From Candidatus Saccharimonadota bacterium (GTDB lineage Bacteria > Patescibacteriota > Saccharimonadia > Saccharimonadales > Saccharimonadaceae), in contig DAICYC010000002.1 of assembly GCA_027311865.1 (NCBI GenBank), forward strand, positions 1 to 64,000: a stretch of 64,000 nt of DNA, written 5' to 3'. The position numbers and the translations under genes were made by a program. Positions 19,551 to 28,017 of this stretch are shown in pieces (within the stretch, counting starts at the first letter, position 1; the number at the start of each line of letters is the position of its first letter). A model generated the notes under the pieces. That model was not told the origin of the DNA, did no database searches, and saw only the letters and a list, made by a program, of their open reading frames with translations.

Positions 19551-22278
19551 TTACGGTCGGCTGATCTAGTCTATCAGCTAGATCGGGGCGAATCTGGAGC
19601 ACTTGGTTACGAAGATCGGTCTTAACTTTCTTGAGGCTAGTGATCGTTCCCTGGGAGGCCGTTGAGCGCATCTCGGGATCATTGAGAATGTTGTGAGCGC
19701 TAACCAGCAAGCTAGTTCGGTACTTAATAAAGTTATCGTGGGCTTTGCGGCCCTTTTCGGTAGAGGTGTCAAAGAAGCGCGCTCCATTCTTGGCGCTCTC
19801 GAGCAATAGCTCAATGTTGTAGCCGTCATTGAGGGCCAATTCGCCAGTCTTTATCTTACCGCCAGCAATAGTCTCGGCACCCGATCGGTAGATATCGTTA
19901 ATGTCTCCGACCTTACCGGCCTTGACGTCATCGATAAACTTGCCGCCGAATTGAACTCCCTTGGTGGCTAGCTTATTTTCGACAATCGCGTTAGATATCT
20001 GATCGCGGAACTCGTAGTTTGCTTTACCGACACCAGACGACAGGAAGAGTGCTTGGAGTTGATCTGGAGTTGTAATTTTGGAGTGAGCGTCAATCGCTGC
20101 CGAACGTAGATACTTGTCGGTCATTGAGTCAAAAGTGTGAGTCATGCCGTCACGAGTGATTTCCAGCCGAGCTCCGTGTGCCAATTTTTCATACTCAGCG
20201 CCACTGAGCTTGAAGTGTTTATTAAGCATGTCGCGCTCCTTGATCAGCTTAGCTTCGGCTTCTTGGTGTAAGGACATAGCGATAGTTAATGCTGACTCAG
20301 CGCCATTGTCGGGATCGACGGCTCCAGCCCAGCTGCGCAGGTTCATGCCATCGATAGTTTCGGTGTTGTCCATCATCGCCTTAGCTAGGTTACGTTGTTG
20401 AACCCGCTTGGCGCTGTCAGCTGACACGCTGGCGAGTGACATATTGCGGACGGCTTCTTGATTGCGAACAGCTAGGTCGCCCAAGTTGGCACCCGAGCTG
20501 AGATCTTGGCCGGCTTTGAGGCCTTCGGCGATGCGGTTGAGACGCTCTTTTTCATCAGACGATTCAAGGTTAAGGGTTCGGCCAGCCATTTCTTTACGGA
20601 GGCGGGTTGGTGAACCACGTAGTTCACGGTTCCAGCTCAAATCAAGCTGGGCATCAACAATATTGCGGTCAAGTCCAGCGTCATGTTCTGATTCGTGAAG
20701 AGCTCGAAAGGCTTTGTTTTTATCCATGTAGTGAGTTTCAGCTTGCTGCTCGTACAGCTTAGTGGCTTTTTCGACATTTCGCTTGCGTTCGTATGACGAT
20801 CGGGCAATGGCTCGGAATGGATTCTTGTTGCTTGGGTTGGCCAAAGATTTGTTGCGATGCATATTGGCCCGCTCTTTGGAGAAGTTTTTGGTGCGGTCTA
20901 ATAGACCACGGCGTGGATCGTTGATCATACCAGCTAGGCGACCGAGCAGTCCACCGCTTAACTTAATCAATAGCGGCGTAATCACTAGCGGCGCAACCTG
21001 GACGGCCATACCGAAAAGCATCATGATGATGTTCGATTGTCCGGCGTTTTGAATGATTATGCCGCCAGCCAATTGCGAGCCACCGAATACTAACGAAAAG
21101 GCCGGGAAAAAGATTAACATCGTCGTGAAGATATCTTTCCATTTCTCAAACCATTTTTCGGTGTTGGGTAGAAGGTTAGCGACGAACGCCAAGGGGGCGA
21201 TGATAATCAGAATGATGATTAACGCTTGGCGGGCGACCAGGACAATCAACACAAAAAGTATCGTTAGGAGCAGAGCCATCATCAGTGGCAAGAGTAGGTA
21301 TACTGCCGAAGCGATGCCGCCGGCGGTGGCGGTACTGATGCCGATGATACCAGCAGAAATGGCACCACCTGACAGAATGACAGTCGTTATATCCGCCCAG
21401 GTATTCTGAGTCGAAGCTGGATAGGTCTGGTCGGTGATTACGAAAGTGCCTTCACGAATATTTATCAGCAGCTTTTGTAGTTCGAAGCCGAAGATGTTAG
21501 AGATATCAACCAGAATTGAACTAATGAAGAACGACAAGTTGACGAGCACAGCCCCAATTATCATTCGGGGAAGTAGCTTCTTGATGCCGTAATTAGTGAC
21601 GCCTAGTCCGGTTAATTGAGAGTAGATAATTATCAGAAAGACAACTATAAAGGCCAAGTTGGCCACGCTTCGCACGACATTCCAGGCAATGTACAGGGGT
21701 GTTGTAGTGTCGTTAACGGTAACGGGCTGGACGGCCACGAAACCAGAGATGGCATCAAAGACCCAGTCCATGGCGTTGGCAATCATGACCGTAATCGGGC
21801 AGATGAACCAGCCCATGCCGCCACTGATGTCACAGCTGCTAGCGATATTAGATCCACTGCCAGCCGGCGTTAAGGGTATGGTGGTGGGAGCTGATGGGTT
21901 AGCTAGGTCGCCGTTGCGTTCGACGTCATAAGTGACGTACTCGGCTGAGGTTTCCTGGGGTGGATCAACGTTTGAGCCGAAATAGATGATATAAGCCTGA
22001 CGATTTCCGCCCGTGGTTGACGGGGCGTCCATCGATAGATATAGCTGGGCATTGTTGGGGACGATATTCGATGGCTCAATTTGCTCACGCAGGGTGGGGA
22101 AGAACTGCTTGCCATCATAAATGATAGTGTCGCCTTTCCAGTCGGCGGCGGCTTGGGCGGAGACGTTGGGGCTGAGTCCGGCTGTCGTCAAGAAGGCCAT
22201 AACTAAAATGGCTAGGACAACAGATAAAATTCTTCGTACGGAGAACCCTCCGGGCGAAGTGGACCTAGTAAGCTCCAT
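19528..22278 (-). CDS. Large multi-pass membrane protein with long soluble helical C-terminus (TrbL/VirB6-like at best), 916 aa
   Basis: Signal peptide MELTRS...SVVLAILVMAFLTTAGLSPNVSAQA then multiple TMs; start at 22278, not 22641 (upstream extension overlaps rpsO and looks non-coding). Confidence 0.7.
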   Translation of the reverse strand: MELTRSTSPGGFSVRRILSVVLAILVMAFLTTAGLSPNVSAQAAADWKGDTIIYDGKQFFPTLREQIEPSNIVPNNAQLYLSMDAPSTTGGNRQAYIIYFGSNVDPPQETSAEYVTYDVERNGDLANPSAPTTIPLTPAGSGSNIASSCDISGGMGWFICPITVMIANAMDWVFDAISGFVAVQPVTVNDTTTPLYIAWNVVRSVANLAFIVVFLIIIYSQLTGLGVTNYGIKKLLPRMIIGAVLVNLSFFISSILVDISNIFGFELQKLLINIREGTFVITDQTYPASTQNTWADITTVILSGGAISAGIIGISTATAGGIASAVYLLLPLMMALLLTILFVLIVLVARQALIIILIIIAPLAFVANLLPNTEKWFEKWKDIFTTMLIFFPAFSLVFGGSQLAGGIIIQNAGQSNIIMMLFGMAVQVAPLVITPLLIKLSGGLLGRLAGMINDPRRGLLDRTKNFSKERANMHRNKSLANPSNKNPFRAIARSSYERKRNVEKATKLYEQQAETHYMDKNKAFRALHESEHDAGLDRNIVDAQLDLSWNRELRGSPTRLRKEMAGRTLNLESSDEKERLNRIAEGLKAGQDLSSGANLGDLAVRNQEAVRNMSLASVSADSAKRVQQRNLAKAMMDNTETIDGMNLRSWAGAVDPDNGAESALTIAMSLHQEAEAKLIKERDMLNKHFKLSGAEYEKLAHGARLEITRDGMTHTFDSMTDKYLRSAAIDAHSKITTPDQLQALFLSSGVGKANYEFRDQISNAIVENKLATKGVQFGGKFIDDVKAGKVGDINDIYRSGAETIAGGKIKTGELALNDGYNIELLLESAKNGARFFDTSTEKGRKAHDNFIKYRTSLLVSAHNILNDPEMRSTASQGTITSLKKVKTDLRNQVLQIRPDLADRLDQPTVIIDEDEE

Positions 22279-22426
22279 ATCTCTATAATCATAGCATTTT
22301 ACAGATAAAAAGTCAATCGCCGGCAACCATTTTTCTGGCATTTTTCGGCTCTCGAGGGACTTAGGAATTAGTCGCGCTTGATGAGCTGTTGAAAAACGCC
22401 GACTAGTCTGGTATAGTACGTTCCTG

Positions 22427-22693
22427 ATGATTACAGCAGAGAACAAGGCGAAGGCTTTTAGCCAGACCCAGACACACAAGAACGACGTCGGCAGTCCGCA
22501 GGCGCAAGCTTCTGTGCTCACTACTCGTATCAAAGAAGTTACCGAGCACCTAAAGACCAACAAGCACGACCACATGGCTCGTCGCGGCTTGATCCAGATG
22601 GTATCTCGACGTAAGCGACTTCTGAAGTACTTAGAAGCCAAAGACTTTGAAGCCTACAAGGCCGTCGTTGCGAAACTTGGACTCCGCAAATAG
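22427..22693 (+). CDS. rpsO: 30S ribosomal protein S15
   Basis: GSPQAQASVLTTRIKEVTEHLKTNKHDHMARRGLIQMVSRRKRLLKYL. Confidence 0.95.
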   Translation: MITAENKAKAFSQTQTHKNDVGSPQAQASVLTTRIKEVTEHLKTNKHDHMARRGLIQMVSRRKRLLKYLEAKDFEAYKAVVAKLGLRK

Positions 22694-22708
22694 CGGAGTT
22701 CATTTTTT
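22681..22708 (+). terminator. rpsO terminator overlapping its stop codon
   Basis: ACTCCGC-aaata-GCGGAGT then cATTTTTT. Confidence 0.8.
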
Positions 22709-22741
22709 ATTACGACCTCTCTGCTATACTACGACTTAAGT

Positions 22742-23668
22742 ATGAGCGGTAAAGAAGTTGTTATTGACGTCCAAAATCTGACCAAACGATATGGTGAGGT
22801 AGCGGCGGTTGATGATGTTAACTTTCAGGTTAAGCCCGGTGAGATAGTTGGTTTTGTCGGCCTCAACGGTGCCGGAAAATCGACCACAATCAATCTGCTG
22901 CTCGGCTTTATTAATGCCAACTCGGGTAAGGTTAAGTTGTTTGACGAGGTGGTCGCACCGGCGAATGCCGCCGATAGTCATCAAGACATCGGTTTCGCGA
23001 CCGGCGATATGGCCTTGTTCGACAAGATGACTGGCCGACAATACCATGACTTTATTGCGAAAAGTTTCCGTCGCCCGATCGACAAGACTGTCTACGATTC
23101 ACTGTGTGATCGTTTCCAGCCCGAATTAACAAAACCTATCCGACAATTGTCACGAGGTAATCGCCAAAAAGTCGCTCTGATCGCGGCCTTTATGACTGAT
23201 CCAAAGCTGGTGATACTCGACGAACCGAGCAGCGGTCTCGATCCAGTGATGCAGCAGGCTTTTCGTGATCTGCTACGCGAACATCAGAATCTTGGAACGA
23301 CGGTGTTTATGTCGTCGCACTATTTGAGCGAAGTGCGTGAGGTTTGTAGCCGGATTTTGGTTATTCGGGATGGCAAGATTATCAAAGACATCGAAGCCGA
23401 CGAGCTCGCCTCAACTGGTGGTAAGCTGATTCGCCTCGTCACTGAATCACAGTGTTCACTGCCCGAGGGTTCGAAACTCGTCCAAGCCGAACAGCTCGAT
23501 AAAGGTTTCGTGACGGAATTTGTCACTTCCTTGAATATGGCGGAACTGCAAAAATGGCTCGGTTCAATTGCTGGCCTAAGGGACATCTCAATTGCGGATT
23601 CGACCATTGAAACGGCTTTTCATGATTTATATAACGCCCCAGGAGTCGATGATGTTTCAAATTTTTAA
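22742..23668 (+). CDS. ABC transporter ATP-binding protein
   Basis: Walker A GLNGAGKSTT, signature QLSRGNRQKV, Walker B LVILDEPSSGLDP. Confidence 0.93.
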   Translation: MSGKEVVIDVQNLTKRYGEVAAVDDVNFQVKPGEIVGFVGLNGAGKSTTINLLLGFINANSGKVKLFDEVVAPANAADSHQDIGFATGDMALFDKMTGRQYHDFIAKSFRRPIDKTVYDSLCDRFQPELTKPIRQLSRGNRQKVALIAAFMTDPKLVILDEPSSGLDPVMQQAFRDLLREHQNLGTTVFMSSHYLSEVREVCSRILVIRDGKIIKDIEADELASTGGKLIRLVTESQCSLPEGSKLVQAEQLDKGFVTEFVTSLNMAELQKWLGSIAGLRDISIADSTIETAFHDLYNAPGVDDVSNF

Positions 23669-24446
23669 AAAGACCCTCCGTGACAAACGAGTTTTTATTT
23701 ACGGCTGGTCGCTCGGTTTGATTGTGATGGCGGTTTTCATGGTGATTCTGTTCCCGTCATTTAGCGGGGGAGAGGTTGATCAGCTAGTTGAAACCCTTCC
23801 GGCTTTCTTTGACGGCTTTATGGGCAATCTTCAAGATTGGCGCCAGCTACCAGGCTATATCGGTAGCCAACTTTATGATATTCGTTTACCAATGCTATTA
23901 AGTGTTCTAGCAATCATGTTGCCGTTATCGATTTCGGTTGCCGAAGAAGAGAAAGGGCAGTTACGTACGCTGTTGTCGCTTCCGTACTATCGCCGGACGG
24001 TCTTTTGGGGCAAGTGGTTGGCAATTATTTCAATCAGCCTAATCGCTGCGTTGTCGACTCTGATTGGCGTCTGGATTGGTGTCATGTTAATCGACGAGAG
24101 TCTAGCCAGTGATGTATATGCCCGATTCGGTTTATATTCATGGCTAGTTACGATGACGATGGCTAGTGTAACTTTTGCCGTCGGTATGGCAACAGGCAGT
24201 CGTTCGGCTGCTCTGGGTGTTGGAATCATCGCCACTGTCGGTAGCTTCTTGTTAACGACTTTTGCTCAAGCGGTTGATTGGCTGGAGCCTTATACTTGGT
24301 TATCGATTCTTCATTATTTCCCGGCAGCTGATGTGGCCAAAGGGGTGATGAACTGGTCGGACATCGTTGTTCTGGCGGCAGTTACAATCCTGCCGATTGT
24401 GATTGCGTCCTTCATCTTTGGTCGTCGTGACATTAGCGCAGCCTAG
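23649..24446 (+). CDS. ABC transporter permease
   Basis: Multiple TMs, follows and overlaps ATPase gene; RBS aggag. Confidence 0.85.
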   Translation: MMFQIFKKTLRDKRVFIYGWSLGLIVMAVFMVILFPSFSGGEVDQLVETLPAFFDGFMGNLQDWRQLPGYIGSQLYDIRLPMLLSVLAIMLPLSISVAEEEKGQLRTLLSLPYYRRTVFWGKWLAIISISLIAALSTLIGVWIGVMLIDESLASDVYARFGLYSWLVTMTMASVTFAVGMATGSRSAALGVGIIATVGSFLLTTFAQAVDWLEPYTWLSILHYFPAADVAKGVMNWSDIVVLAAVTILPIVIASFIFGRRDISAA

Positions 24447-24463
24447 CGTGTTATAATATAGCT

Positions 24464-24578
24464 ATCGCCAAGAGTGGAGTAGGTGGTGGATAGAGCGATT
24501 TGCGGCAGCGCAAATTCCTGTACCCGTTACTTATTTACTCGAGGTCGAGTAAGTGCACAATTCTAAAAGGAGGTCCTA
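24464..24578 (+). promoter_or_regulatory. Structured 5' leader of pnp
   Basis: TATAAT at 24452; hairpins ATTTGCG-gcag-CGCAAAT (24499-24515) and TTACTCGA-gg-TCGAGTAA (24535-24552) before aaaggagg RBS. Confidence 0.6.
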
Positions 24579-26696
24579 ATGGCCACAATTAATCCTTACG
24601 GTAAGGAAATTATCAGTGTAACAACCGAGTTCGAGGGTCGTCCACTGACCCTGGAGGTTAACCGAGTCGGCTTTCGAACAACAGCATCGGTTTTAGTTAA
24701 ATACGGCGACACTGTCGTCCTGGGAACCGCTATGGTTGGCAATCGTCCGGTCGCTATGGACTATTTCCCACTCAGTATTGACTATGAAGAAAAGTTTTAT
24801 GCAGCAGGCAAGATCAGCGGCAGCCGCTTTATCAAGCGAGAAGGTCGTCCGAGTGATGAAGCTATTTTAATTGGCCGATTGATTGACCGTCCGATTCGAC
24901 CGCTCTTTCCAAAGGGATACCGCCAGGAAGTTCAAGTCGTTGCCAGTATTCTATCGATGGACCCAAGCTTCCGCCCTGACGCAATTGCCATGATTGCGGC
25001 TTCGAGCGCTCTGATGCTAACTGGCACACCTTTTGACGGTCCGGTCGCCGGTCTGCGTATCGGTCGGGTGAATGGCGAATTTAAGGCTTTCTTGAACGCC
25101 GATGAACGCGCTGCTAGCGACCTTGATTTGGTCGTGGCTGGAATCGAACGCGGTATTACGATGGTCGAAGCCGGCGCCAACGAAGTTGCCGAAGAGGTGA
25201 TTGCGGATGCCCTCGAATGGGCCTTTGAGCACTATCAGCCAGCGATTGCTCTTCAGCGCGAATTAGCCGAGAAAGTTCAGCCAGCCGTTCAGGACTATAC
25301 ACTCGTTCTTCCTGATGAAGACATTCAAGCTGAAGTCGACGCTTGGGCCAAAGGTCGACTAGGTGAATCATTGCGCCATCCGTATCCACAGCGAAATGCC
25401 ATGTTGGCTGATCTCCGTGATGAATTCCACATGGCGATGGCTGACAAGCTCGGCGAAGACGACTATGCGACACTCCGCAATGAATACGACGAAGCCTTCA
25501 CGATGGCTGTCCACAAAGATGTTCGCCAGGGGATTGTTAAAGATAAGGTTCGTCCGGATGGTCGGAGCTTTGATGAAATTCGACCACTCTCGAGTGAAGT
25601 CGGAGTCCTGCCGCGCACTCATGGATCGGCATTGTTTACTCGTGGTGTGACTCAGGGACTAAACATTGTGACCCTGGCGCCGCTCAGCTACTCTCAAATG
25701 GTTGATACCATGGAAGTGAATGACGGTGAGCGTCGTTACATGCACCATTACAATGCGCCAGGCTTTACCGTCGGCGAAGTTCGCCGACTCGGCAGCCCTG
25801 GTCGTCGTGAGATTGGTCATGGCTTCCTGGCCGAAAAAGCGCTAATTCCGGTTTTGCCAGCCGAAGAAGATTTCCCGTACGCTATCCGTAGTGTCACTGA
25901 AATCATGAGCCAAAACGGCTCGACCTCGATGGCGGCAACTTGTTCAAGCTGCTTGGCCCTCATGGACGCTGGCGTGCCGTTGAAACGGCCGGTCGCTGGT
26001 ATCGCAATGGGACTTATCATGGACGGTGAGGAGCCGAACATTCTGTCGGATATCGCTGACGCTGAAGATTTTGCGGGCGATATGGACTTTAAATCAGCCG
26101 GCACCGAACAGGGTGTAACGGCTATCCAGATGGATATGAAAGTTCATGGCTTGCCGGTTAACATTTTGCGTGATGCGCTGATGACAGCTCGCTCTGGGCG
26201 CAATCGTATCCTCGAGCACATGCTCAGTACAATTGCTGCGCCACGTGTATCGCTCAGTCCATACGCTCCACGAATTGAAAAGATCAAGATTAATCCGGAA
26301 AAGATTGGAGCCGTTATCGGCAAGGGTGGCGAAGTGATTAACAAGATTACCGCCGAAACCGGTGCCGAAATTGACATCAAGGACGACGGACTAATCACGG
26401 TTGCCGCTGCGGATACCGAAAAGATTGAACTAGCCCTAAACTGGATTAAGAGTTTGACCGAAGAGCCAGAAGTTGGTCGGATTTACGAAGGAACAGTCGT
26501 TAGTATTAAGGACTTCGGTGCTTTCGTTAATATCCTTCCTGGCACCGATGGCATGGTCCATATTTCTCAGCTAGCCGATCATCGGGTTGAAAAGGTTGAA
26601 GATGTCCTCCATGAAGGCCAAATCGTTAAGGTCAAACTCACCGGTATCGATGAGCGTGGCCGTCTCAGCTTGAGTATTAAAGACGCTCAGCAATAA
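24579..26696 (+). CDS. pnp: Polyribonucleotide nucleotidyltransferase
   Basis: RNase PH domains (DYFPLSIDYEEKFYAAGKI...), KH GAVIGKGGEVINKI, S1 GTVVSIKDFGAFVNILPGTDGMVHIS. Confidence 0.97.
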   Translation: MATINPYGKEIISVTTEFEGRPLTLEVNRVGFRTTASVLVKYGDTVVLGTAMVGNRPVAMDYFPLSIDYEEKFYAAGKISGSRFIKREGRPSDEAILIGRLIDRPIRPLFPKGYRQEVQVVASILSMDPSFRPDAIAMIAASSALMLTGTPFDGPVAGLRIGRVNGEFKAFLNADERAASDLDLVVAGIERGITMVEAGANEVAEEVIADALEWAFEHYQPAIALQRELAEKVQPAVQDYTLVLPDEDIQAEVDAWAKGRLGESLRHPYPQRNAMLADLRDEFHMAMADKLGEDDYATLRNEYDEAFTMAVHKDVRQGIVKDKVRPDGRSFDEIRPLSSEVGVLPRTHGSALFTRGVTQGLNIVTLAPLSYSQMVDTMEVNDGERRYMHHYNAPGFTVGEVRRLGSPGRREIGHGFLAEKALIPVLPAEEDFPYAIRSVTEIMSQNGSTSMAATCSSCLALMDAGVPLKRPVAGIAMGLIMDGEEPNILSDIADAEDFAGDMDFKSAGTEQGVTAIQMDMKVHGLPVNILRDALMTARSGRNRILEHMLSTIAAPRVSLSPYAPRIEKIKINPEKIGAVIGKGGEVINKITAETGAEIDIKDDGLITVAAADTEKIELALNWIKSLTEEPEVGRIYEGTVVSIKDFGAFVNILPGTDGMVHISQLADHRVEKVEDVLHEGQIVKVKLTGIDERGRLSLSIKDAQQ

Positions 26697-26708
26697 CCAA
26701 AACATTCG

Positions 26709-27284
26709 TTGATGACCAGCCAGACACAAGCTTTAGCCGATCTCGCCGCCCAAATCCGGGCGGACGAGGTCTGTCCAGAGCTAGCTGCCACCGCCAACTC
26801 TCTGGTGATGGGAGAAGGTGATTCGAACGCCAGGGTTATTTTTATTGGCGAAGCCCCTGGACGACTCGAAGATGAAACTGGTCGCCCGTTTGTCGGAGCG
26901 GCTGGCAAGATTCTCGATCAACTACTGGATTCGGCTGGCGTCAGTCGATCGGAGGTCTATATCACCAGTATCATCAAGTATCGACCACCGAATAATCGCG
27001 ATCCATCACCAGTAGAAAAAGCCGCCTTCTGGCCGTATCTTGAACGGCAGATTGAAATTATTGACCCCGACTACATCCTGACGCTGGGTCGACATGGTTT
27101 GAGTGCTTTCTTGCCGGAGGCCCAAATTCGCGATGTTCATGGACTCGTCCAGAATGTAGTGGTGGCTGGTAGGGAGCGGCATATCATTCCGCAGTATCAT
27201 CCGGCGGCGGCTATTTATAATCGGAAATTGCGCGATATCTTGACTACAGATATGGTTGAGGCTTTCAAGATCATCAATCAATGA
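26709..27284 (+). CDS. Family 4-type uracil-DNA glycosylase lacking most Fe-S ligand cysteines
   Basis: GEAPGRLEDETGRPFVGAAGKILDQLLDSAG, IIKYRPPNNRDP, HPAAAIYN. Confidence 0.88.
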   Translation: MMTSQTQALADLAAQIRADEVCPELAATANSLVMGEGDSNARVIFIGEAPGRLEDETGRPFVGAAGKILDQLLDSAGVSRSEVYITSIIKYRPPNNRDPSPVEKAAFWPYLERQIEIIDPDYILTLGRHGLSAFLPEAQIRDVHGLVQNVVVAGRERHIIPQYHPAAAIYNRKLRDILTTDMVEAFKIINQ

Positions 27285-27287
27285 AAA

Positions 27288-27308
27288 AGCCCAGTGGTTA
27301 GCTGGGCT
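27288..27308 (-). terminator. Terminator for the minus-strand gene 27332-27799
   Basis: AGCCCAG/CTGGGCT stem; minus strand followed by TTTTTC. Confidence 0.7.
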
Positions 27309-27331
27309 TGTACCGGTTAAGGATTGACGGG

Positions 27332-27799
27332 TCAGACGAACTGTTTGATGTCCGCTATAACTTTGTCGGGATCGAAGCCGTGGACTTTCACTTTTTGGAG
27401 ATAGTCGCTTAGCTGATCTTGAAAGGGTTGACGGATAATCCGCGCAATTTCGGGTCGCTCATGCTTGGTGATTTCATCGATAACGAGTTCGATAATTGGC
27501 TGAGCTTCCTTGCGATGAACATATCCAAAGACGTCTTCAAACGCCTCCATCAGTTCGCTATCGCGCATCTCAGTGCGATAGTCGGTCGGGTAGTTGTTGC
27601 GAAATTCATGACGACCGTCTTGGTTCCACCATTTACAAGTCGGTAGGAACAACCAACTGGCATGAAGGTCGATAACTCGGCGAATTGGCTTCATGCGAAT
27701 TGAGATCATCACTCGACGGTATACATCCCAGAGGACTATCGCGGCAATCGCGACGGCCAGTATCAACCACAGATAAGCTGTGTCGCTCAGCTCGTACAT
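27332..27799 (-). CDS. Hypothetical membrane protein
   Basis: N-terminal TM LILAVAIAAIVLWDVYRRV. Confidence 0.65.
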   Translation of the reverse strand: MYELSDTAYLWLILAVAIAAIVLWDVYRRVMISIRMKPIRRVIDLHASWLFLPTCKWWNQDGRHEFRNNYPTDYRTEMRDSELMEAFEDVFGYVHRKEAQPIIELVIDEITKHERPEIARIIRQPFQDQLSDYLQKVKVHGFDPDKVIADIKQFV

Positions 27800-28017
27800 T
27801 TAACCTCTTCCTTTTTCCGGTACGTCTCGATCAAGCGATAGAGAATACCTATACTCTATCAAATGCCGCTGATTAGTCAATTTGAATTCCAGCGTCATCT
27901 GTGCTACAATCAGTCTACTGTCATCGTGGACGCGTACACACGTTCTCGTCCATCTCGTAACATAAATTAATCGAAAAAGAAATTTTATATTCTTAATTAA
28001 AGGAGAAATAACAATCT

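Noticed and set aside
22279-22641. N-terminal extension of the 1037-aa minus ORF
   Set aside because: Overlaps rpsO in antisense and reads as low-quality sequence; a signal peptide and -10-like TATGAT support starting at 22278.
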